From Rufibacter latericius (GTDB taxonomy: Bacteria; Bacteroidota; Bacteroidia; Cytophagales; Hymenobacteraceae), in NCBI RefSeq assembly GCF_003721515.1, contig NZ_RJJD01000008.1:503666-567665 (forward strand): a stretch of 64,000 bases of DNA. The letters run 5' to 3'. Below, piece by piece: positions 26,729 through 35,154 of the stretch. The first letter of the stretch is position 1, and each line of letters begins with the position of its first letter. The notes below the pieces were generated by a model, which made no database searches, was not told the origin of the DNA, and was given only the letters and a program-made list of their open reading frames with translations. Both the position numbers and the translations under genes were made by a program.

Positions 26729-29700
26729 TTAAAAGAGGAAGCCGAAGTTTAGGTTGAACAGTTTCTCATCCTCGCCCGCTGTATAGGTGGCGTTTATGAC
26801 CGCTTGCTTGAGTACATCAATCCAGATACCGCCGCCTACCCCGCGGTGAATCTTGTTAGACGATTCGCCATCGGCCCAAACCCGTCCGTGGTCCACCAGA
26901 CCCATGATCCCGAACTTACCCGGGAACAGGTACACGTTGAATTTGAAGACCTCCAGGCGTACCTCGGTGTTCTGGTAAACAGATGTGCGACCGGCAAAAC
27001 GGGTCCGGCGGTAACCGCGCAGGTTGGTGAGGCCGCCCAGAGTGTTGGCTTGGTAGAACGGGAAATCCCCGATGTTATGCGCTCCGCCCAACCTTGCCGC
27101 CAATGTCAATTGGAACGGAAGGCGCGGCCCGATGTAAAACATGAACTCAGACCCAAGATGCCCGAAATTTCGCCGCTCCCCGCCCAACTGATGGGTATAA
27201 GAAAACTCGTTCAGCCATTTCAGACCAATACGCGGGTTGATGGGCGTGCTCACCGCCTGCAGATTCAGGAAGGCCCTTACCCCGGTAAACTGCTCCATGC
27301 CAAACGCTTCTTCCGGGAGAATATCTTCCACGTACCGGCCAGGATAATGCTGCAGCTCATACCGGTCATAGAACGGCCCAATGCCCATGCGCACGAAGTG
27401 GGTGAAACTGGTATTCAAGGTGGGTGACACCATCATTCTGCTCTGCCGCACCCGGTAGTCCTTGATTCCGCGGGTTTGTTCGGTTTCGTTGCCCAGCCCG
27501 AAGAAGTTGATCTGGTACTGCGGCCCGAAAATGGCCGCCTTCACCCCAAGGTCCAGCTTGTCATTGAACACCTGCTTAAATTCTGAGTCATACCTGATGT
27601 TGTAGGCCTGGGTGGCGAAGGCATAATTGGCCCGCAGGTAATGCTCAGACGCGTACGGCTGCTTCCTGAACTTGTGGTTGCGGTACAGCACCCCGCCGCC
27701 CAAAAACAGGCCATCGTCTACGTTATACTCAATAGACAACCTTGGCCCGAAATACGGAATTTTGTAATTGTCGCGGTCATAGAGGTTCACGTCTTCAAAA
27801 GCCTCGGTTTTGTCTTCGGCTTCTGAACCCAGGGCCAACACGTTTTTCTCACCGGTGAAGTCATAGACCTTGGTTTTGCGCACCGAGCCTTTCACCCGTG
27901 ACTGGTCTGAGATGGAGTCATTACCCTCGCCGCCGATGATGCGTATCATGGGCCCGGTTTTAGTGTTCCCGATAACCTCAAACACATCATCACCACCCAA
28001 GCCATACAGCCTGATTTCCTCGGTTTCCTTGTTGAAAAACAAGCGGCGGTAGAGCTCTTTGGAGACCTTTCCCTCTTTGTTGATTTTGCGCATCACCACC
28101 TCGGTTTGGTCATCGGAAATGCGGTTCACCTCAAACTTCTCACGTTTGTCTGAGCCCGCAATGTCCACGTCCTCGGCCAGGTGCAGGTAATATTTCTCGG
28201 CTACCTGGGGCAGAAGGTCTCTCCTGGATTTCAGCTTGGAAATCAACTCAGGCCCGGACAAAGGATATACCTCTGGGGGCATTTGCCGCACCGCTTCCTC
28301 TATGGCCTCATCGGTCATGGCAGCTTTCAGTTCATTGGCCAGGCCAACCCACTGCCCGCGCGTCACGCTGGACAGAAAGGTACGGTCTACGGTGAGCGCT
28401 GTCAGGTTAAGGCCTTTGTAGTCCCCGAAATCTTTCCCGAAGTGCTGAAAATTACGCACCGCCCACCGTCGGCTCACCAGCCAGGGAATAATGCCATCGG
28501 CTTTGAAGAACGCGATGTCGCGGTCCTCAGGTACCGGCCGGTAGGTACGGTTGTCCTCACCTGACTTGGTTTCTACCCAGCGCCACTGACCTTCGTGCCG
28601 GTCCCAGTCGCCAATGAGCATGTCCAGAAGACGGGCGCGGGCAAATTCCTGCTCGTCTACCCGGTTGTCATGGTCGTTGCGTTTTCGTTCCAGCAGTTTC
28701 TCCGTCCCGATGATGTTGGTAGCGTTACCCAGACTGGCCACGTCTGAATGGTCTTCGTCGGCGTCTTCTTCCAGGAAAGCGACGGTGTTGTTGAATTCAT
28801 CCAGGTACTGGCGCAGGCGCGGATCACTGGGAATATACACCAGTTTAGGATTGGTATGGTAAACCCCTGCGGCATCGGCTAGTTTCGCCGAAATTAAAGC
28901 TCCGTAAGGGTGCTGCGCCGAAATCTGGTCCTGCAACAAATCACGGGCGAAGGTTTCCTGCAACGCCACCGGCAACACGTTGGTGGGGTCTTTGTTCACG
29001 GAACGCAGCGTGTATTCCCGGCCTTCTTCGTTGCGCAGTTTCAGGGAAGACGTCTGTTTTCCGCCCCCTTTCTGGTAAGGCACCAATCCGCCCTTCTCCC
29101 GCTGCAGATCCAGCATTGGAATGGTTACCGGCGTTTGCCACTCCCGACGGTAATGGTTCCCCAGAAGGCCTTTCTTGAAGGCACCTACGCCATAGGCTTT
29201 ATTGGCGGGCACTGTGATGGTGCTGTCTTTGTAATCTTCTTTGGTAATGGCAACCTGCTCGGCCTCGGGTTTGGTGCGGGCGTACATGGGCATCCGGAAG
29301 GACAACCTGGCGGGCTCTTCATCGTCGTTTTTGGCCCAGAATTCTACCCACGCTTCGCCATTCTTATAGTAGTTGATGCGGGCATAGCCTTGAGATTTCT
29401 CGGCGTAGAGCGCGTCGCCGCCGTTTTTCACGTGCTGGGTTTTACAACCGGCACCGCTTACAATGTGCGCCAGTTTTCCCTGCTTAAAATACTGCAGGTT
29501 GTGCTCATGCCCCGCTGCGTAGACAATGTTATCGTATTTGTTGAAGACCTTTAAAAGTCCGTTGATATAGGCCTGGTAGCTGGGGTGGGGAATATCCTGG
29601 GCAATGCCGCCGTATTTACGGGCCAAAGGGTAAATGGACCCGATGATGGGCAATGGCAGCACCCAGCCTTTCCTGAGGATAGTAAGTGGGAACAAATGGT

Positions 29701-30472
29701 CAGTGAGGGTGAAGTACCCGCCGTGGATTCCGTTGCTGAACAGCGGGTGGTGCCCCACCACCACAATGTTCTTGCCTTTGTTTTTATCGATGATGTCTTC
29801 CAGTTGCACCAGCACGTCTACTTCACTGACCACGCCGCAGGGATTATCATCGCCGTAGGGTTTGTCATAGGGATGCAACCACCAGTGGGAATCCAGCGCG
29901 ATAAGGACGATCTCCTCCTCTATCAGGACCTCAAACGGGCCTGGACACCCGTTGCCCGGCACGAAAAAGTCGTTGCCTACCACAATGTTGCTGTCGGCGA
30001 GGTATTCCTCTACAAAGCGCTCTTCCCGTATTACGGCATTCAATCCATCTGGGGAGCCGCTGCCGCCGCCCCAATCGTGGTTTCCGGGAATCATGTATTT
30101 CTCGCCTTTGTAGCCCTTAAGAATTTCCAATTGGGCTTTCATCCGGTCCTCGGCGGTTTTCCGGTCATAGGCGTCTGGTTCTGGCAGGCCGTTGTGGTAA
30201 ATGTTGTCGCCCAGGTACACTACCGCGCTTTTCTCTCCGGCCTGGTCAATCTGGGACTTCAGGTGCATGAGGGTCGGGTCGGGTTTATCGGTGAGGGGTG
30301 CCCCGGCATCCCCGATCAGAAAGACGCTGTAGATAATCTCAGAGGTGTCTTTGGGAGCATGGGATTGCCAGTCCACCACATTGCGGGCATAGTAGGGCTT
30401 GGCGGTTTTACAGGCCTGCACTAACCAGAAAACGGCAAAAAGTAATAAGAGGAGACTGTATTTTTTCTTCAT
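26729..30472 (-). CDS. Lipoprotein metallophosphoesterase fused to an Omp85/BamA-like barrel
   Basis: A 1247-residue protein; the ATG at 30472 is preferred over an upstream TTG. Residues 1-20 form a lipoprotein signal with lipobox VQAC. Residues about 45-400 are a calcineurin-like phosphoesterase with all five metal motifs: LIGDAG, YLGDNIY, PGNHDW, VVGHHPLF and AAGHEHN. A middle part (about 420-830) holds DWDRHEGQWRW and is of uncertain fold. Residues about 870-1247 form a surface-antigen/BamA-type barrel with GLGNETEQTR and TLGGLTNLRGYRRTRFAG, the latter resembling the conserved barrel motif of Omp85 proteins. The phosphatase is probably surface-exposed or periplasmic. The gene is coupled to the DUF6268 gene. 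Confidence 0.88.
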   Translation of the reverse strand: MKKKYSLLLLLFAVFWLVQACKTAKPYYARNVVDWQSHAPKDTSEIIYSVFLIGDAGAPLTDKPDPTLMHLKSQIDQAGEKSAVVYLGDNIYHNGLPEPDAYDRKTAEDRMKAQLEILKGYKGEKYMIPGNHDWGGGSGSPDGLNAVIREERFVEEYLADSNIVVGNDFFVPGNGCPGPFEVLIEEEIVLIALDSHWWLHPYDKPYGDDNPCGVVSEVDVLVQLEDIIDKNKGKNIVVVGHHPLFSNGIHGGYFTLTDHLFPLTILRKGWVLPLPIIGSIYPLARKYGGIAQDIPHPSYQAYINGLLKVFNKYDNIVYAAGHEHNLQYFKQGKLAHIVSGAGCKTQHVKNGGDALYAEKSQGYARINYYKNGEAWVEFWAKNDDEEPARLSFRMPMYARTKPEAEQVAITKEDYKDSTITVPANKAYGVGAFKKGLLGNHYRREWQTPVTIPMLDLQREKGGLVPYQKGGGKQTSSLKLRNEEGREYTLRSVNKDPTNVLPVALQETFARDLLQDQISAQHPYGALISAKLADAAGVYHTNPKLVYIPSDPRLRQYLDEFNNTVAFLEEDADEDHSDVASLGNATNIIGTEKLLERKRNDHDNRVDEQEFARARLLDMLIGDWDRHEGQWRWVETKSGEDNRTYRPVPEDRDIAFFKADGIIPWLVSRRWAVRNFQHFGKDFGDYKGLNLTALTVDRTFLSSVTRGQWVGLANELKAAMTDEAIEEAVRQMPPEVYPLSGPELISKLKSRRDLLPQVAEKYYLHLAEDVDIAGSDKREKFEVNRISDDQTEVVMRKINKEGKVSKELYRRLFFNKETEEIRLYGLGGDDVFEVIGNTKTGPMIRIIGGEGNDSISDQSRVKGSVRKTKVYDFTGEKNVLALGSEAEDKTEAFEDVNLYDRDNYKIPYFGPRLSIEYNVDDGLFLGGGVLYRNHKFRKQPYASEHYLRANYAFATQAYNIRYDSEFKQVFNDKLDLGVKAAIFGPQYQINFFGLGNETEQTRGIKDYRVRQSRMMVSPTLNTSFTHFVRMGIGPFYDRYELQHYPGRYVEDILPEEAFGMEQFTGVRAFLNLQAVSTPINPRIGLKWLNEFSYTHQLGGERRNFGHLGSEFMFYIGPRLPFQLTLAARLGGAHNIGDFPFYQANTLGGLTNLRGYRRTRFAGRTSVYQNTEVRLEVFKFNVYLFPGKFGIMGLVDHGRVWADGESSNKIHRGVGGGIWIDVLKQAVINATYTAGEDEKLFNLNFGFLF

Positions 30473-30718
30473 GAACAATAGGTGGCAAGGCTTGTCATTC
30501 TGCGGGCTCCCCTATCTTAAGCAGGGAGCAGAAAAGACTCAAGGACGTAAAAGCTGCTCCTTATACGGAGTCCGGGCTTCAGGGATTATCCTATCCTTGG
30601 TAAATAGGTTCTGCAGAATATTTGCCTCTATGACGTACACACAGCAGTTAGGGTTAGGGAAACCTGTTGGCGTTCTTCTAATTTATCAGCTGGGGAAACC
30701 CGAAGTCTGCACTTTGCC

Positions 30719-30754
30719 GTTCTACGCCCGTTTTCCTGAAAACAGCCCCAGAAC
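30719..30754. repeat. 36-nt palindromic element (Pal36)
   Basis: The right half is well conserved (CCTGAAAACAGCCCCAGAAC); the left half is degenerate. Confidence 0.65.
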
Positions 30755-30889
30755 GACTTTCAACCTTGCAAAGCCTTTTGGCAAAAGAAGCACAACTTAA
30801 GGCAGGCTTCTGGAGGCGAGACACTTACCTGGCTTACCTGTTGACAGAATGGAGGATTTCTGGTTTAGCTTGCAGGATTAAGCGTTGGC

Positions 30890-30924
30890 GTTTTAAGGTG
30901 TTTTGCCTAAAACGGCCCCAAAGC
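30890..30924. repeat. Palindromic element (Pal36, 35 nt)
   Basis: GTTTTAAGGTGTTTTGCC on the left, AAAACGGCCCCAAAGC on the right. Confidence 0.65.
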
Positions 30925-31072
30925 GAATTGCCTCCGCCGGTACCCCGAAAGGATTTCAGTTAACCTTCAAGGCCGGTTTCGCGTTGTAGACCTTTGGATT
31001 CACCTATATCAGAAACAGCCGATGCGCTGTTTTCAGACAAGTGCTACGGGCAATATCGCTCTCACCTACTTT

Positions 31073-32260
31073 ATGAAAAACGAAGATCTCATCCGGAAAG
31101 CTGGCAACTATGTGTTCACGCTTTTCAAAGAGAAACTATCAAAGAAATTAGTTTACCACAACTACAAACACACGTTTGAGGTGGTAAAGGAGGCCAGGGA
31201 ACTGGCCCAGGGGTACACGCTGTCCCCCGAGGAGATGGAGATGCTGATGCTGGCGGCCTGGTTTCATGACACCGGCTACGTGACCACCTATGAGAACCAT
31301 GAAGAGGAGAGCATAGAGATTTCCACCGCCTTTCTGCGAGCCGAGAAATACCCCGAAGAGAAAATACAGCAGGTAAACCGCTGCATCATGGCCACCAAAC
31401 ACGGCCAGATCACGCACCACCTGCTGGAAGATATTCTAGTTGACGCCGACATCGCTAACATTGGCAAAGACACTTTCTTCGCGACGGCAGAGCTGTTGCG
31501 TGTGGAGTGGGAGATCTTCCAGAACCGCACCTTCTCAGACCTGGAGTGGGCGCAGTACCAACTTGACTTTTTGCTTTCCGTTTCTTTCAGAACCCAAGCG
31601 GCACAGGCCAAATTCTCTAAGCAGTTGAGCAAGAACATTCAGGAGCAGCGTACCCATCAGTTGGAGCTGGCCAAGAAGAAAAAGAAAAAGGAGAAGAAGA
31701 ACCGCGAAGACTTGGCCCAACCCAAACGCGGGATTGAGACCATGTTCAAAAGCACCTATGACAACCACATCAGTCTGAGTGCCATCGCCGACAACAAAGC
31801 CAACATGATGATCAGCCTGAACGCCATCATTATGTCCATCATCATCACTTACCTGGGGACCAAATCGTCCATCATTGGGGCCGAGTTTACCCGTAACCCC
31901 ATTCTGATGATTCCGGTGGGTATCCTGCTGGCCACCACCTTGGCCTCGGTGATCTCGGCCATTATCTCGGCGCAGCCTGAGGTGACCAGTTTCCGGGTGC
32001 GCCCCGACAAACTCACCAGCCGCCGCATCAACCTGCTGTTCTTCGGGAACTTCACTAAGATTCCGCTGGAGGACTTCCAGAACGGCATGCATGACATCAT
32101 GCGTGACAAGAACGCCCTCTACAACAACATGATCACCGATATTTATTACCTGGGCGATGTGCTTAAAAACAAGTACCGTTTATTGCGCATCTCGTACACC
32201 ATTTTCATGATCGGGATTATCTTGACGGTGCTTTCCTTTGTGATTGCCATTTCCCGTTAG
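31073..32260 (+). CDS. HD phosphohydrolase fused to a DUF5706/Pycsar-effector (PycTM) membrane domain
   Basis: A 395-residue protein starting at the ATG at 31073 (MKNEDLIRK). The N-terminal HD domain has metal ligands His33 (YKHTF), His65-Asp66 (AAWFHDTGY), a conserved His110 and Asp125 (LVDADIANI), so it should hydrolyse a nucleotide or cyclic nucleotide phosphoester. A Lys-rich linker (near 202-212) leads to the DUF5706 region, beginning YDNHISLSAIADNKANMMISLNA, with hydrophobic helices at about 252-273, 286-308 and 372-395. Domains of this type serve as PycTM effectors in Pycsar anti-phage systems, where a cyclic pyrimidine triggers membrane damage. Here the HD fusion could degrade the signal. 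The convergent neighbour is a DUF2652 cyclase-like protein. A housekeeping role is also possible, since related fusions are common in Cytophagales. Confidence 0.85.
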   Translation: MKNEDLIRKAGNYVFTLFKEKLSKKLVYHNYKHTFEVVKEARELAQGYTLSPEEMEMLMLAAWFHDTGYVTTYENHEEESIEISTAFLRAEKYPEEKIQQVNRCIMATKHGQITHHLLEDILVDADIANIGKDTFFATAELLRVEWEIFQNRTFSDLEWAQYQLDFLLSVSFRTQAAQAKFSKQLSKNIQEQRTHQLELAKKKKKKEKKNREDLAQPKRGIETMFKSTYDNHISLSAIADNKANMMISLNAIIMSIIITYLGTKSSIIGAEFTRNPILMIPVGILLATTLASVISAIISAQPEVTSFRVRPDKLTSRRINLLFFGNFTKIPLEDFQNGMHDIMRDKNALYNNMITDIYYLGDVLKNKYRLLRISYTIFMIGIILTVLSFVIAISR

Positions 32261-32277
32261 AAAGTCAAATATTCTAT

Positions 32278-32321
32278 AAAACAGAAGGGCTGCCGTGTAA
32301 CCACGGCAGCCCTTCTGTTTT
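32278..32321. terminator. Bidirectional terminator between the HD-DUF5706 and DUF2652 genes
   Basis: Perfect 20-bp stem AAAACAGAAGGGCTGCCGTG with its complement and loop TAAC, with A and T tracts on either side. It separates two convergent genes. Confidence 0.92.
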
Positions 32322-32331
32322 TACATTGGTG

Positions 32332-33474
32332 CTATTTAGTTCGGTTCTTATATAACTGTTCGCAGAGGTGTTTCAGTTGCAATAAGGAGGATTTCATGAA
32401 GCCCTTGATCTGTTTCCGGCCGTAATTCTCATAGAAATAATCGCCCACAGAAACCCTGCTGTAATGGAATTCCAGGGTAAGCAAAGTGCCTTCCTGCTCC
32501 TGGTGCAGGTAATAAAAAATGAGAGAGTTGGGGAACATCTTGAAGTTAGCCATTTTCTCAATAACCTCGGTTTTGTCTGCCGTTACCCGGCTCTGCAAGG
32601 TCTGCATTTCAATAGACCCGCCTTTCTCCATTTCGCAGAAGTAGTTGGTGCCAATACGGCTTCCCTTTTTGGTGTCAAAACGAGCGCTTTTCACGCGGTG
32701 CATCCACTTGGGTTTTAACCGATAGTTCTGGATAACTCGCAGCACTAATTCTACCGGGGCTTTGATGTGGTCTCTCAGGGAAAAGGTATTGGGGTACTGC
32801 TTGTGGGTATGCTCGGCCTCAGGATCGGTGACCAGGAGGCGCAACGGGGTAAGGAAAGCGTATTTGTACCGAATATCCCCCACGTGCTCATAGCTATTCA
32901 TACCGTCTTTCAGCTGCGTCCACTCAAAATTCTGCGCCACTGCCTCGGGAGCCTGGGTATTCAGGTATCCTTCGGTCAGGAGCACGTATTCTGAGCCCTC
33001 TATGCTGTTTTTCAGCAAGCGGTGGGCCAGAATCACATCGGTGCCCATGAGCTTGATATGGTCCCTTATTTGGGTTACACTGATGCGGCCGTAATGCACG
33101 ATCACTTTAAGGGTAAGTTTATTCTCTGACAAGTGAGGACTAGCCAGAATATCATCGCGCTCCATGATGCGCAGGTAGTTCTGGAAATCAAGGAAAATCT
33201 GTTTGCACTGGCTTACGATCTGGTCAATGGCCGGCGGCTCCCCTATTTTATAAAACAGAATGGCGTCTCCCTGAATCTCGCAGACCTCCATGTTCAGGAT
33301 ATTGGCCTCAATGATAATCTCCAGTAAGTCAGCAATCAGGTTACGGCTGTACTGCACCCCGTTTTCATGCATGAAACGGGTAAAGCCGCTTATATCCGGA
33401 ATGAAGAGCAGCGCCGGCTGCGAATCATCCGATTCATGGGGTGCTAAAGAAATATTGGTTACTGTTGACTCCAT
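32332..33474 (-). CDS. DUF2652 class III nucleotidyl cyclase-like protein with SRPBCC-like C-terminus
   Basis: A 380-residue protein; the ATG at 33474 is preferred over a TTG three codons upstream. Residues about 20-200 resemble a class III cyclase catalytic domain: PDISGFTRF with Asp27 aligns with the first metal aspartate, and EIQGDAILFY with Asp70 with the second. Glu66 stands where guanylate cyclases have the guanine-reading Glu. In GTDVILAHRL the transition-state Arg152 is kept, but the usual Asn is Ile148. Residues about 230-375 look like a START/SRPBCC (polyketide cyclase-like) ligand-binding domain. Activity and product are unknown; the missing Asn may mean weak or altered catalysis. 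It is convergent with the HD-DUF5706 gene. Confidence 0.8.
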   Translation of the reverse strand: MESTVTNISLAPHESDDSQPALLFIPDISGFTRFMHENGVQYSRNLIADLLEIIIEANILNMEVCEIQGDAILFYKIGEPPAIDQIVSQCKQIFLDFQNYLRIMERDDILASPHLSENKLTLKVIVHYGRISVTQIRDHIKLMGTDVILAHRLLKNSIEGSEYVLLTEGYLNTQAPEAVAQNFEWTQLKDGMNSYEHVGDIRYKYAFLTPLRLLVTDPEAEHTHKQYPNTFSLRDHIKAPVELVLRVIQNYRLKPKWMHRVKSARFDTKKGSRIGTNYFCEMEKGGSIEMQTLQSRVTADKTEVIEKMANFKMFPNSLIFYYLHQEQEGTLLTLEFHYSRVSVGDYFYENYGRKQIKGFMKSSLLQLKHLCEQLYKNRTK

Positions 33475-33792
33475 GGATTTCAAACTAAAGTAGAAGCCGT
33501 TCAGTTGAAGTATTCAACCAATGTCATCTTCCTATTGGGTTACCTACCAACGCCACATATACGTGAATTACGTCTCTTCCTTTGCCTTTAGTGGGCACTT
33601 GTTGAAAATTTTCCTGAACTTCTTTTCCTGGCTGGGGCAAGCCCGGGCACTTCCTCTCCCAAATCCGTTAAAAGCCGGCCATGAAATAAGGCTTTCTTGC
33701 AAATTCTTACTTGATTTGGGTGTTGCCAGAAATAAAACTTATTCCTTCCCTCAGCGCCTAATAACAATTTCTTGATAAGAATCCCCGCGATT

Positions 33793-33828
33793 GTTTTAGG
33801 GTCATTTTCCTGAAAATAGCCCTAAAAC
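33793..33828. repeat. 36-nt palindromic element (Pal36), well conserved
   Basis: Left arm GTTTTAGGGTCATTTTCC, right arm TGAAAATAGCCCTAAAAC; nearly perfect inverted symmetry over 36 nt. Confidence 0.85.
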
Positions 33829-33874
33829 AAAAAAGAGTGAAGGACCCTTCACCGGGTCGCCTCACTCCTTTTAC
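33829..33874 (-). terminator. Terminator of the 66-residue protein gene
   Basis: Interrupted hairpin: GAGTGA/TCACTC (33835-33840 and 33862-33867) and GACCC/GGGTC inside, with an A tract at 33828-33834 giving a U tract on the minus strand. Confidence 0.65.
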
Positions 33875-33890
33875 TTCTCTAAGGTTCTTC

Positions 33891-34091
33891 TTAGGAATTA
33901 GCGTCAGCGCTTTTAGGCTTACGGCCTCTTTTAGCACCTTTTGGCTTGTTTAATGAATCTGGAATTTGATTCAAAGCCTCATTCATTTGGCTAAAAATAC
34001 CTAGCATCAATTGAACATCTTCTACATTCTGACAATCGCGGATAACCTCCATCTGCATTTTGTCAAGCTTTGCTTTTAATTGATCTCTCAT
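33891..34091 (-). CDS. Small basic protein of unknown function
   Basis: A 66-residue protein. Residues 1-50 look helical and amphipathic with spaced Met and Leu (KLDKMQMEVIRDC, MLGIFSQMNEAL). The C-terminal tail KPKGAKRGRKPKSADANS contains an AT-hook-like RGRKPK core, suggesting nucleic-acid binding. The ATG is clear, a terminator follows, and the upstream region is AT-rich. The family is not recognised. It stands alone. Confidence 0.65.
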   Translation of the reverse strand: MRDQLKAKLDKMQMEVIRDCQNVEDVQLMLGIFSQMNEALNQIPDSLNKPKGAKRGRKPKSADANS

Positions 34092-34428
34092 AGTAATAGT
34101 AAATGGGTCGTTTAAAAATAAATTCGGTGCAAATATATAAATTACGGTGAATGTTCAGCATTAAACTGTTAATTGTTCCTGCATATTTGCTTTACGAATT
34201 CAACATAACCTTTTGTTTCTTAATAAAGGAATTACCCCTGCAATTATTGCTTTATTTCAGATTATTTTCTTTAAATAGGTCATCAATGTTGGTTTCTTCT
34301 TGGAAAAGCCAGTAGCAATTCTGTTTTAAGCCTCTCTGGAGGATTGTAGAATTCTTTGCTGTTCCAACTAAAAACCTCAAAAGACCAGAATTAGTCCTCT
34401 TACTATTTTATGGAAATTAATTTTGATT
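34092..34428. other. AT-rich gene-free stretch upstream of the tRNA
   Basis: No open frame of note. The sequence is clearly AT-richer than the coding regions, and it includes the upstream region of the 66-residue protein gene and of the tRNA. Nothing else is recognisable. Confidence 0.6.
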
Positions 34429-34436
34429 TACTTTTG
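34429..34436 (+). promoter_or_regulatory. Candidate -7 promoter element of tRNA-Arg
   Basis: TACTTTTG fits the Bacteroidota consensus TAnnTTTG and ends 25 nt before the mature tRNA 5' end. No clear TTG -33 box was found at the usual distance. Confidence 0.5.
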
Positions 34437-34461
34437 CAAGGCAGCGAAGGCTGTTTTACCT

Positions 34462-34533
34462 GGCCCCGTAGTTCAACGGATAGAATAGAAGTTTCCTAAA
34501 CTTTAGATCTGGGTTCGATTCCCGGCGAGGCCA
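34462..34533 (+). tRNA. tRNA-Arg (anticodon CCT)
   Basis: A 72-nt cloverleaf without encoded CCA. Acceptor strand GGCCCCG pairs with CGAGGCC; the D-arm begins GTTC. The anticodon stem GAAGT/ACTTT closes the loop TTCCTAA, with anticodon CCT at 34495-34497. The T-arm is CTGGG TTCGATT CCCGG. Position 5-68 of the acceptor stem is a C-A mismatch (34466 with 34528), where CGGGGCC would pair fully. This reads AGG codons. No integrase or direct repeat of the tRNA 3' end was seen nearby. Confidence 0.93.
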
Positions 34534-35105
34534 CACTTTCCCTACCTTGGGAAATCTCTCTCCCCTTCCCTAAATGCCGGAACTGACCCGAATAACCAAA
34601 TAGGTTCTCTAACGGTGCAATTCTCCTTTTTCTACAATATTCTTTTTTATTGTAAAGATTTTGCACCTGAAATTAAAATAAAACTCCTTATTTCCATTTC
34701 AATGAGGTAGAGGCATAATTCTATTCTAAATTCAAGAAAATGGAGTTAGAAGAAATTCTTCCTATAAATAGAAGACCTTGAGAAATATCCAATTTGTTTT
34801 AAATTGGTAGTCAGGGAAAGCAATTGAAGGATTTTTACTTAGAACCTGAGGGTAGCTTTTATTTTAAAATACACCAACCCACAAGGCAATTTCATGGATT
34901 TAGCTTGTTTTCCCACCGATATTATTTCTGCAGCCAGGCTTTTTCATCCTTCCAGATTAATTCAGGAGTGAGATTTTGAAACAAAAGTACAAGACATCGG
35001 TTTTTCTTTCTTATGCATTTGAAATGCCTTCAAACCCTTGATTTACATTTCATACCTAAAACAATTAGGCAACCCTCTGGTTTCGTGAAAACCAGGGTTA
35101 AATAA
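34534..35105. other. AT-rich gene-free stretch downstream of the tRNA
   Basis: About 570 bp of AT-rich sequence without a credible gene, repeat or integrase remnant. Confidence 0.6.
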
Positions 35106-35135
35106 AAAAGGCAAAACCAATGGGTTTTGCCTTTT
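35106..35135 (-). terminator. Terminator of the small T9SS protein gene
   Basis: Perfect 13-bp stem AAAAGGCAAAACC with its complement, loop AATG, 20 bp past the stop codon. Confidence 0.85.
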
Positions 35136-35154
35136 ACTTATAATTTGCCTTACA

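Larger units (their letters stand above)
30473..31072. other. 600-bp divergent intergenic region with two Pal36 copies
   Basis: No supported gene lies between the divergent metallophosphoesterase and HD genes. It holds Pal36 copies at 30719-30754 and 30890-30924 and a half-site (GCGCTGTTTTCAGACAA) near 31025-31041. Short open frames across it show no family features. Confidence 0.6.
33475..33890. other. Intergenic region upstream of the DUF2652 gene
   Basis: An open frame at 33521-33775 on the plus strand has no family features or start context and is not accepted as a gene. The 3' part holds a well-kept Pal36 copy and a terminator for the small basic protein gene. Confidence 0.6.

Noticed and set aside
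31073-33474. Calling the HD-DUF5706 and DUF2652 genes a Pycsar operon
   Set aside because: They are convergent with a strong bidirectional terminator between them, and the cyclase-like domain lacks the usual Asn; only a functional link can be proposed.
33521-33775. 84-codon plus-strand open frame upstream of the DUF2652 gene
   Set aside because: No family resemblance, no ribosome-binding context, and it sits in the upstream region of a divergent gene.
34462-35154. Possible genomic island inserted at tRNA-Arg
   Set aside because: No integrase, no repeat of the tRNA 3' end, and neighbouring genes look like ordinary chromosomal genes.
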